Origin: Zea mays
Taxonomy: Eukaryota; Streptophyta; Magnoliopsida; Poales; Poaceae
Direction of reading: 5' to 3'
DNA: 64,000 nt
NCBI RefSeq assembly: GCF_902167145.1
Contig: NC_050097.1
Coordinates: 113,927,982-113,991,981, forward strand
Shown here: positions 10,214-20,198 of the stretch, piece after piece
Numbering within the stretch: position 1 is the stretch's first letter
Layout of the letters: every line of letters starts with the position of its first letter
Notes under the pieces: model-generated
Told to the model about the DNA's origin: nothing
Seen by the model: only the letters and a program-made list of their open reading frames with translations
Database searches by the model: none
Made by a program: the position numbers and the translations under genes

Positions 10214-10911
10214 TGTTGGGGACTTGTTCTCAAATGCTAAGAATTAAGAACAGGGCAACATAAAAAGTGTTAAGTGTTAAAGTCCTTCGTCCTTCGAAGC
10301 ATTATGTCCCTTCGGGAAATAATGAGTTTCGGACGAAGGTCATAAGAGACATACCTTCGTAAACATAACAAGTAATGACGAAGGATTCATATAAAGCATG
10401 AAATATAATATAAGCATCATCATAGAATCATTTCTATTTTATTAACATGGAAAAATAGAAATGATTTCAAATTACAAATGTACCTTCGGTCCTGAGAGAA
10501 GATAAAAAGTACAAGCGTGACGCAAAAGCAAATGCCCAGTCAGCGTGAACAGTACGGGAGTACTGTTCATCTATTTATAGACGCGGGACGCAGCCCACGT
10601 AAAATTACATTTATGTCCATTACATTTGTCAATGACTTATGGAAACCTGACAAGGTCCACGTAGTCTTTTCATCTTTAAGTCGGTTCCCCTCTCTGCTAT
10701 CGCGACGAAGCTTTCCTGCGCACAGCTTCGGCTGTGCACCATCCTTCGTGGAGCTTGGTAATCAGCCCGTCCTTCGTCTGGTTCAGGCTTCGTCCTGACC
10801 GCACTTCATGTTCGTAATTCTGAGTCCGAAGGTACCTGTTCACATAATCCACTTGGAAAACATTGTCAAATCATGTTTTTGAGGACCTTCGGAGGACGAA
10901 GGCCCCCAACA
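10214..10911 (-). repeat. Element A 5' LTR (right)
   Basis: 698 bp, TG...CA ends. On the - strand TATAAATAG is at 10571-10579. It is identical to the left LTR except at 10828. The LTR is followed by TGTAA (10912-10916), the second TSD copy. Confidence 0.95.
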
Positions 10912-10916
10912 TGTAA

Positions 10917-13900
10917 CAAAAGGAGAAAAGGCTCCTATTCTTAACTCTAGCTCTTATCTATGTGATTACATATTGACTTGAAACCACGTAAGATGGTTGT
11001 CAAGTATATGTGGGTGCTTACACAAAGAGAAAGGCCACAATAAGGATTGTGTGGGTACTCAAGGCTCTTACTACTATTCTCAAAGGACCCAATTCAAATT
11101 GGGTACCAAGATATGAAGCTTAAACTTGTTTTGCAGGATCACTCCTTCAATGGATCAAGTTGGATGCTCGATAATGAATGTATAAATCATATTTGGAGAT
11201 AGTAGTAAGGGTGGTAAAAACTGAATCTCAAGTGCATATTATTTTCAAATCTTATCTCTTTTGTGACTTGTGTATCCACTAAGGAAAAAGAAGCACTTGA
11301 GGATATACATCAGTTGTTAATTATGAAATAAAGGTCCAATTGGAAGATGAATGAATATTATCATATGGTCAACAATCCAAAATTATGTGACGTATTCTAT
11401 ATCTAGTTAATTTTGATTTGATTCTTCTATATTAGACACTCACCATAATATGGATTAAGTCAGCCCTTTAGACTTCATTGAACAACCATGCATGTTATCC
11501 ATGTCATTCAAAATATATTGTGCATAAGGGATCAAGGGAAATTTAGTCCATATTATGAGGTTTCTCTATTTTTAGCAACTCGCTTGCCTTCCACATATAA
11601 AGGGTTGCTAAATAAGAAACTAGTGCTTGTGCTACTAAATGCCATATCTTGTGTTGAGTTTATCCATAGAAAATATATGTTGAGAGATGGTGCTTATTAT
11701 TAAATTGGATAAATCACAAGCTTAAAGGATACTATTCAACTAAAGTAAGAAGAAGTTGATAAGAGGCCAAGGTATGAAAACTTCCTCTCCTTCATTTGTT
11801 TTAGTATTTTATCCTTAGTAGAATGTACCATAGTATAGGTTAAATTCCTCGCAATATAAAATGTTCAATAGTGCATATAACTTTGGCATCAACTATATGT
11901 GTGCACTAATTTAAAGGAATTTAGTCTATCCTTTTGGGTTTCAATAATGATGATTCATTTGCCATCCGTATATAAGGATCATCATTTGTGAAACCCTCCC
12001 TTGTGTTTCTAATGCTCTCTTTTCTAAGTGTTTCAATAAGGTCCTACCAAGTGCTTTCAAGATGGATTCAAAATCTACTGATATAAGAGTCTTGGTTGTT
12101 TCAATCATTGAGTTTCAATTGATCTCATATCAAGTATGATTGAATCAAGAAAAGATTAAATGAGTTCATGATCACTTGGTTGGATGAAATCATAAAGAGA
12201 AAAGAGATCACAGTGATTCAAGAAGGGAGTTGTATTTTTTTGTCAACCAAATAATGAAGATGTAGTGACATATTTATATGATATCCTTCATTATGAGGTT
12301 TGAGGTTCATATTAGCATGCTTTGCCCTTTAGGATTTCAATTGATATACTTTCAGTTCTTAAACTTCAATTGGCTTAATTTTCATCATCTATGTAAAGCA
12401 TGTTCTGTTAAACCAAGATATAGTGCAAACATCTCCTTTAACCTCGTATTGTTGATGTGCATAAGTGTACTTTGTGTACTCCTGCATGCACAAATTGAGG
12501 GAGAGTTTAGCCTATATCCTGTGAAACTAATGATTTCTTTCAAGTTCATATTGTGTAGTCTCACACCTTGGAGAACATCAAATGAGGATGAATGGTTCCA
12601 TAGAAATGAAATGAGTTTCTCTTGAACCTATCAAGAAAATGAGTTTATCTTGATTGTTTGAAGAGGATAAGTTTCTCTTTGAAATGTCAAGCCTATCAAA
12701 AGCTAAGATGGAAATTCATGATTATAATGGAGACCATGTGGCGTAGAACAAAGGTGTGTCACACATCAACTATTGTATTACATTTGTGTATCTAGGCTCT
12801 TACATGCTAGAGTGTGCATATATATGCAATATCTTAAGTCACATCATAAGGTTGCACTTGTGGTGACGATTAAAAAAAATCTCTAGATATTTGATTAATA
12901 CCTCTTGTGGTGATATCATAAGTTAGTCTTAAGTCATCTTGGTAAGGTATGAGTCAAACATGCTAACTTCTCAAGAATCTTGGCTTAAAATATTGCATAT
13001 CATGTCTATTAGTATACCTTTTGATTATGAGTAATTCCTTCAATTGGTACAATTTCACATTTTCATACTTTATTTGTACCAAGGTTCAAATTGTAGAACT
13101 TAATCCCCTGACCTCACAAGTCCAAGTGCATATGCTAAACAAGTATTCATCACTTGTATGCACACATTTAGGTGGAGAATGGTCTATAATTTGAATCTTT
13201 GAGACTAACTTCATTTTCAAGTCTATTATGTGTGTAGTCTCAAATTAGAAAGGAATCTTCAAGCAAAGACAATCGCTTCCACTGCAAATTTGATGGGTAT
13301 CAAAGATTCTTTGCTCCAATAAATATATCTTTTATACATTTCATAAGAGAATGAGTTTCTCTTGTATATGCTACTCCAACGTCATCTAACATTGGTAAAT
13401 ATGTATCACATCCTTTTGGATTGCAAATGTCTAAAGTAGCATAGCTTATAAATTCTCCTGTCTAGCACTTAATTGATTAAATAGTGCACATGTTCCTTAT
13501 GTTGCATGATTATGTTCAGTTGATACTCCTTTTATGCTAATGGTACTTTAAATTGCAAATAAGTACTCTCAACAGGTATCAATTGAATTCATATATATGT
13601 GCGCACTAAAACTTGAGGAGAACTTAGTGTAATATGCAATTAGTGGTCTGCTTATCTAACAAATTGTATCAATTGGTGGTTTTCAATTGATATTTTTCGT
13701 ACATGATCACTAGCTGTAGAATCCATACTTGTGCAATTTTCATGTTGCCTCTTGTTGTGATAAGAAAATACTAGGTGACGTCTAGACTCCAAGTATCGAG
13801 TTCCACCTTGGATTTAGTATGACAATCTTCATTTGATATCTTGGACTTATGTCACAACTATACCAACAAGAGCGTGCAAATGAATTCTAAATTCAACAAA

Positions 13901-14450
13901 AGTCTGGAAACCCCTTGGAAAGGTAAAACACAAAGGTACAACACTTCATATCACTTCTACATTACTTTTGTGTCATCTAAGGACCCTTTTAATGATAGCA
14001 TGTTTAAATCTTGCTTAATCAAAATTTCTTCCCTTTATATCCTTTGTATCCTTTTTGGAGATTTATGACAGAGGGGGAGAAATTGTGCATTAAAGCTTAC
14101 CTTTAGTCCTATGTAACTAAGTGTTAGAAGACTTTTGAAAAGGGGAGAAATAATTAACAAAAAGGTTGAATCATAAGAAAAACATAAGATGTAGAAAGTT
14201 GATGAGTGCATAATATGTCATGAGCATCACGTTTATTTTATGACACAGTGCACCCCATGAATAGTATGATATAAGTTGTCTTCATACTTTGACCCAAATA
14301 TGTGCTTTTGGCATTTGAGTACAAAATTGGTATTTTCTGAAATGCACATATTTAGGGGGAGGAAACTATATCATAGATTTCAAAATCGTATTTATCAAAT
14401 CCTATGTAAGCTTAAAATGTGTTGTCATCAATCACCAAAAAGGGGGAGAT
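10917..14450 (+). repeat. Element H spacer, right part, with protease trace and purine tracts
   Basis: The block resumes copia element H. TTTTGCAG at 11129-11136 is followed by a short frame reading GSSWMLDNEC, a decayed Sirevirus protease start in which the catalytic DSG has become DNE. The rest is AT-rich and non-coding. Segment 11230-12100 is a diverged copy of 1340-2600, and further partial copies of the 'TTGTATGCACACATTTAGG' module occur near 13160. Purine tracts AGGGGGAG are at 14071-14085, 14354-14362 and 14437-14450, the last directly before the LTR. Confidence 0.6.
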
Positions 14451-16575
14451 TGAAAGTGCATTCATCCCTTTTGTGAGTTTTGGTGATTTGGATAACAACA
14501 CATTTAAAGGTCTAACAAGTTTGCTAAGTGTTGAACAAGAAATTCAGTATGATGAACATATTTGAATGGTGTATAATGATCAGTGAACAAAGGTTCAACA
14601 CAAGGTTAAATAACCAGTGAGACAATGCAAATGGATATAATATGGTCTCTATATTGGTTGAATATATGGACAAGACCTGAGAAATCACTACGCATAAATA
14701 TGATCAGAATAGAGGTTGAAGTGATTAAGAGGATTGGCCAAGCCAAAGTGAATGAGATATGAGGAATCATGAATTGGCTTGACCATATTACTATTAGTCC
14801 ATATATGCTTCTATGAGAATCAAACTAGAGCTTGATTGATCTTAGCATTTATATCTAGATGACATTCAACTAAGGTTCACAATATCGAAGAAATGATTCT
14901 CTCAATGGATGCTCAATATGATGTGACTCAAGAATGGCTTGATAGGGTGAAGATAGTAAGGAAAGGGCTTCGAGGAACTAAGCGAAGGTGAAGGCCAAGC
15001 GACGGCTTGTGGACCGAGGTACCATGACTAAGGTGAAGAAGAGAGTACTTGCACTAAGTCGATGAACTAATTAGCTATGAAGAGTTATAATATGTTGATG
15101 CATCGGTAAGGTGACTTGAAGCCGTGATTTGAACTCATATTTGGTGAAATGGTACGAGTCACAGGGTTTGATTTGTGTTTGCTTCAAAAGGTGAGACAAA
15201 GATGTTTGTGATCCTTATGAAGCAATGCCATGGAGAAATCACACATGAGACACCAATCACTCAAGGAGTTTACTTAATTGTATTTTATTTAACTTGAGTA
15301 TAGGAATCGTCGTACTATCAAGGGGGATCCAAAAAGAAGGTTGATGTTGGTACTAAAGCTCAAAATCCTTGATCCAAAACTTCTATTTTACCCTTGTTAA
15401 TCCTTAGTGAATGTATGTAGTACAACATTTTTAAGTCTATCTTGGCCAAAATTGCTCTCTGGAAAATACTGGTTCAGCTAGTTTTCAGGCTGGTTCAGCT
15501 GGTATTCAAATACTGGTTCAGCTGGTTTTTAAGCTGGTTCAGCTGGTATTCAAATACTGGTTCAGCCGGACACTCAACCGATTTTCAGTCTGGTGGAAAC
15601 CGGTTCAGCCGGTTTTAAAACCGGTTTATCTGGTTTTTTGTACTGTTCACTTTTTCTGCCAGTCTGCTGTGTCAGCCAAAAAGCTGTGCGTAGCTTTTTG
15701 AAAACTGGTTCAACCGGTTTTTGTGCAGAAAAGTAAAAAACGGCTAGTTTTGGAGCCCCACCTATATATACTCACTCCTACCTCTCTCCTCCACACATGA
15801 GCATGACGGGACCTCCATTTCTAACCTGAGAAACACCTCCCACTATCTCTCACACACCTCTTGCCTCTCCCATTTCAAATCTTTGGAGAGAAATCTTTGA
15901 GTGAGTTTGGGAGCTACGGTTTTTGTGCTTCATCTCCAAATCTATCTTGTTCTTCTTGATTCGAGCTTTGGTACTACATCGAGTTCTTTGTGGATTCATT
16001 ACTCTTGGAGCTTCTAGCTCCTAGACGACTAGGTGTCTCTTGTGAGTCTCCAAATCTTGTGGAAGACCACAAGAAAGTTTGTATTACGCGCTCGTTTGAG
16101 CAAAGATTAGTGTGTGGGCTTGACCTTTATGGTCGGCAAAGGGAGGATTAGGGTTGAAAGAGACCCGACTCTTTGTGGGTGCCTCAACGAAGAAGTAGGG
16201 CACCTTGGTGGTGTGACCGAACCTCAAGATAAATCATGTGTCTCTTGTGTTCTTGCTCATTGTGTTTGTTTGTGTTCTTTGTTCTCTCACCATTGCGTGG
16301 AAGATTTGTTTATATCTTTTTGGTGTGTGGATTTTGAGAAGTGCCCTTCTCAGATCTACTACTTTGAACCCTTTGGATCAACTAGAACATCTCATTTCCA
16401 AAGTTAACTGGGTGGATTTCGAGATCAATTCAGTTTTATATCTCATTCTTTAGTTGAGCTCGTGCAAACCGGTTGAACCAGTTTTGACACCGGTTGAACT
16501 GGTTTTACCCAGTTCGTTTCTAGTTTTTGTTGAAAAGTTTCAGTTTGCCTATTCACCCCCTCTAGGCAACTTTCA
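14451..16575 (+). repeat. Element H 3' LTR
   Basis: 2125 bp from TGAAAGTGC to ACTTTCA, directly preceded by the purine tract AAAAGGGGGAGAT. A TATA box (TATATATA) is at 15773-15780. Upstream of it, 15460-15730 holds many imperfect copies of a CTGGTTCAGCTGGTTTT unit, and 16460-16530 holds more CCGGTTGAAC copies. The first five bases after the LTR are ATCAC; the matching TSD copy would be on the missing 5' side. No long ORF in it looks real. Confidence 0.8.
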
Positions 16576-17214
16576 ATCACATTTTTATTTAAACACCTAT
16601 TTAGGCCAAAATCATTGAATAATGTTCAAATTTGTACCAAATTAATTGACTTTATCATTTTCATGTGGGGACTTAAGGTTATCTCCATGTGGGAACTTAA
16701 GGTTATCTTTTTATAGACTATTTATTAGTATTGGTAATTTATTTGAAATTTTCGGTCGACGCTACAATATTTTATGAATTTAATTGTATTTTGATGATTT
16801 TCTACAACAAGAAATTAATTATACACAAATAGCCTAAAAATTTTATAAAATTTTACGGAGGCACAACATATGTCCATATATAACCATAAAATATGTTTGG
16901 ATCATAAGATATATACGATGCCCGTGTTTCTTCCATTTCACTTTCACTTATTTGTATGAGCTACATGTGAAATCACTCTAAGTATCCAAGTTTCAACATA
17001 AACAATACTTTACTTTATCACTTTCATGTGCTTATTTGCAATTTTTAGTGAAACTAGAATATTTTATGAATTTGATTGCTTTTTGATGATTTTCTATAGA
17101 AAATAATAATAAATAAATAGCCTCAAAAATCCATGAAATTTTTATGGAGACACAACACATATCCACATATAGTTCTCAAAAACATTTGGACTATAAAATC
17201 CACAAGAGAGATGG
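16576..17214. repeat. AT-rich direct repeats between elements H and D
   Basis: No gene is seen. A 24-bp tandem repeat (CATGTGGGGACTTAAGGTTA type) occurs at 16661-16710. Two diverged direct copies of about 200 bp occur at about 16741-16920 and 17040-17205, sharing 'AATATTTTATGAATTT', 'TGATGATTTTCTA' and 'GAGGCACAACATAT / GAGACACAACACAT' blocks. They could be part of an eroded element. Confidence 0.5.
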
Positions 17215-17575
17215 GCATCTGGCTTATTTTTGTTTTATGAGAAAGAGAGATGAGCGGTGGGTTTCTGAGTCATGCAGAAAGAACTCGAACCGCCCTTCTC
17301 ATGGTGTTCATGCTCAGCCTGTTCAGAGACGTCCTGTGAGGCCTAGAGGTACTTTGCCTTTTGCTGCTAGGCCTCAGGCAGAGAGACCACAGGGTGGTCG
17401 TGCCCCGCGGGGTGCTGGTTGTGTGCCATATGTCCAAGGACCTCGTGGCAGTGTCTTTAATTCTTACTTCCCTAATGGACCACAATTTCCTTCTTGTAGC
17501 GATCGCTTCCCTTCTAGACCGAGGATGAGCGGTGTTTTTCCTAACACTTTTTATGGGTAGATGCCACATCATTGA
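17215..17575 (+). pseudogene. Element D gag C-terminal remnant
   Basis: The frame shows a degraded zinc-knuckle half (GHLAYFCFMRKRDER) followed by an Arg/Pro-rich tail with NRPSHGVH, a tail known in one group of grass copia Gag proteins (from memory). The first two cysteines of the knuckle are not visible. The frame ends TAG at 17558-17560. Confidence 0.6.
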
Positions 17576-17640
17576 TATTATTCTAAGTATCCTAATCCCA
17601 GTACTATGTCATTTGATCACCCCGTGTCTTTCTATTGACA

Positions 17641-18284
17641 GGACAGAGGCCTAGACAACATATATTTCGTGGATTCTGGTTGTTTGCTCCACATGACAGG
17701 AATAAAAAAATGGTTCTTCAGCCTCGACCCTGTGATTGGTAAGAAATACATCACATTCGGGGATAAGCCGAGAGGTAAGGTAATCTCTCGTGGCTCCGTT
17801 CGAGTGAACGAGAGTTTTTTCCTCAAGGATGTTGTTTAGTTTCGAATTTGTATTTCAATCTGCAATCTGTTTCGCAACTCCTTGAGGATGACTATGAAGT
17901 GCGTTTTAAAAGGGGCTTGTCTCTTGTTTTGGATTCCCAGGGGGATCTTGTTTGTTGGATTTCACCTTTTAATCGAGTTTTCAGTACCGATTTTTCACAT
18001 TTTTTTGGGCGTTTGCTGGCAGGATCTTCTTTGCTTTGGAAGTGGCATAGGAGGATAGGTCATTTGAGCTTCAACCTTTTGTGTAGACTGAGCTCGCTTG
18101 GCTTGATCCAAGGACCACCCAAGTTGAAATTTGAGAAGAACATTGTCTGCCACCCTTGTCGTCATGGCAAGATGGTTGCTGCTTTCCATTCTTGAGTCAC
18201 CAAGGTGATGACTTCGCAACCCGATGAATTGCTTCACATAGACACTATTGGTCCAACTCGAGTTTGCTCTTTCGAGGGGATGTG
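17641..18284 (+). pseudogene. Element D protease and GAG-pre-integrase remnant
   Basis: A protease start with YFVDSGC and LHMTG is readable from 17641, giving the DSG catalytic motif. A stop lies near 17837. A second frame from 17848 continues through WKWHRRIGHLS and CHPCRHGK, the zinc-binding HHCC of the pre-integrase domain, and stops at 18193-18195. The frame is then cut at 18284 by element C. Integrase continues at 43219. Confidence 0.7.
18280..18284. other. Target-site duplication of element C (left copy, ATGTG)
   Basis: ATGTG precedes the left LTR at 18285 and is repeated at 43214-43218 after the right LTR. This gives the exact ends of C and joins the two halves of D. Confidence 0.95.
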
Positions 18285-19441
18285 TGAAAGTTGCCTTGAG
18301 GGGGGGTGAATAGGGCGAATCTGAAATTTATAAACTTAAGCACAACTACAAGCCAGGTTAGCGTTAGAAATAGAAACGAGTCCGAGAGAGAGGACGCAAA
18401 ACAAATCGTGAGCAAATAAAGAGCGAGACACGATGATTTGTTTTACCGAGGTTCGGTTCTTGCAAACCTACTCCCCGCTGAGGTGGTCACAAAGATTGGG
18501 TCTCTTTCAACCCTTTCCCTCTCTCAAACGGTCACTTAGACCGAGTGAGCATCTCTTCTCAATCAAACGGAACACGAAGTTCCCGCAAGGACCACCACAC
18601 AATTGGTGTCTCTTACCTCGGTTACAATTGAGTTTGATCACAAGAATAATGACAAAGAAAAGAAGCAATCCAAGCGCAAGAGCTCAAATGAACACAACAA
18701 ATCTCTCTCTCTAATCACTAAAGTTTTGTGTGGAGTTGGGAGAGGATTTGATCTCTTTGGTGTGTCTTGTATTGAATGCTATAGCTCTTGTAAGGTGTAG
18801 AAGTGTAGAAACTTGGATGCCATTGAATGTGGGGTGGTTGGGGTATTTATAGCCCCAACCACCAAAAATGGTTGTTGGAAGTGTGTTGTCGCATGGCGCA
18901 CTGGACAGTCCGGTGCGCCAGCCACGTCAGCAGACCGTTGGGGTTCGACCGTTGGAGCTCTGACTTGTGGGGCCTGTGGGCTGTCCGGTGGTGCACCAGA
19001 CAGGTCCTGTAGACTGTCCAGTGCGCCAACTGCGCGTGCTCTGACTCTGGCACGCACTGTAGCGCATTGAATGCTGTTGCAGTCGACCGTTGCGCGCGAA
19101 GTAGCCGTTGCTCTGCTGGCACACTGGACAGTCCGGTGAATTATAGCGGAGCGCCCTCTGATTTTCCCGAAGGTAGCGAGTTCAACATCGAGTGCCCTGG
19201 TGCACCGGACACTGTCCGGTGGCACACCAGACAGTCCGGTGCGCCAGACCAGGGTGCCTTTTGAGATGTCTTTTGCTCTCTTGGTTTGAACCCTTTCTTG
19301 GTCTTTTTATTGGCTTATTGTGAACCTTTGGCACCTGTAGAACTTATAGAGTAGAGCAAACTAGTTAGTCCAATTATTTGTGTTGGGCAATTCAACCACC
19401 AAAATCAATTAGGAAAAAGGTGTAAGCCTAATTCCCTTTCA
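18285..19441 (-). repeat. Element C 3' LTR (left)
   Basis: 1157 bp. On the - strand TATAAATA is at 18844-18851, flanked by GGTTGGGG and CCCCAACC arms that make the TATA box the centre of an inverted repeat. Copies of the palindrome CACCGGACNGTCCGGTG (several with one change) lie at 18895-19250, upstream of the TATA box in transcription sense. Apparent ORFs here are by-products of the palindromes. Confidence 0.93.
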
Positions 19442-20198
19442 ATCTCCCCCTTTTTGGTGATTGATGCCAACACAAACCAAAGAAAATATAGAAGTGCATA
19501 ATTGAACTAGTTTGCATAATTGCAAGTGCAAAGGTTACTTAGAATTGAGCCAATATAAATTCTCATAAGATATGCATGGATTGTTTCTTTATCTTTAACA
19601 TTTTGGACCACGCTTGCACCACATGTTTTGTTTTTGCAAGTTCTTTTGTAAATTCTTTTCAAAGCTCTTTTGCAAATAGTCAAAGGTAAATGAATAAGAT
19701 TTTGAGAAGCATTTTTCAAGATTTGAAATTTTCTTCCCCTGTTTCAAATGCTTTTCCTTTGACTAAACAAAACTCCCCCTTAATAAAATCCTCCTCTTAA
19801 TGTTCAAGAGGGTTTTAAGATACCAATTTTGAAAATGCTACTTTCTTCCCTTTTTGAATATAATAGTGGTGCGGTCCTTTTGCTTTGGGCTAATACTTTC
19901 TCCCCCTTTGGCATGAATCGCCAAAAACGGATACTAGAGTGAAATATAAGCCCTTTTAACTACTTTCTCCCCCTTTGGCTAATAATATATGAGTGAAGAT
20001 TATACCAAAGTTGGAGAGTTGCTCGGAGCGACGGCAAAGGATGAGTTATGGAGTGGAGTGGAAGCCTTTGTCTTCGCCGAAGATTCCAATTCCCTTTCAA
20101 GCTATGACTTGGTTTGAAATACACTTGAAAACACATTAGTCATAGCATATAAAAGAGACATGATCAAAGGTATATTAATGAGCTATGTGTGCAAAATA
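19442..20198 (-). repeat. Element C multiple purine-tract region
   Basis: Non-coding region between the end of pol and the 3' LTR. On the - strand the tract AAAAAGGGGGAG at 19444-19455 is the PPT next to the LTR. Further AAGGGGGAG or CCAAAGGGGGAG tracts lie at 19773-19781, 19900-19911 and 19967-19978. Repeated purine tracts in this interval are a described Sirevirus trait. No gene is seen. Confidence 0.75.

Larger units (their letters stand above)
3401..10911 (-). mobile_element. Element A: young gag-only Ty3 retrotransposon with antisense gene
   Basis: Two 698-bp LTRs (3401-4098 and 10214-10911) start TG, end CA, and are flanked by the TSD TGTAA. By eye they differ at one position, A at 4015 against G at 10828. 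A primer-binding site next to the right LTR and a purine tract next to the left LTR show that transcription runs right to left. The 6.1-kb interior holds an intact gag on the - strand and a spliced PF04195-type gene on the + strand. It holds no protease, reverse transcriptase, RNase H or integrase. The element is therefore non-autonomous and must borrow Pol. Shared leader, LTR ends and antisense gene tie it to element B, which carries pol. Confidence 0.93.
803..16575 (+). mobile_element. Element H: old Ty1-copia (Sirevirus-like) retrotransposon, 5' end missing
   Basis: The parts follow in copia order on the + strand: gag zinc knuckle (862-903), a long non-coding spacer, a degenerate protease trace near 11150-11180, several AGGGGGAG purine tracts, and a 3' LTR at 14451-16575. 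Element A (3401-10911) is inserted in the spacer with a perfect 5-bp TSD. No integrase or reverse transcriptase can be recognised, so H is non-autonomous or badly eroded. The 5' LTR is outside the window or lost. The left limit is where recognisable gag begins, not a true terminus. Confidence 0.6.

Noticed and set aside
18779..19264. Overlapping ORFs of up to 148 aa on both strands
   Set aside because: They lie in the palindrome block of an LTR. Open frames on both strands arise from the GTCCGGTG repeats, and the same happens at 27335-27706, 32326-32706, 42481-42914, 57011-57466 and 63125-63773.
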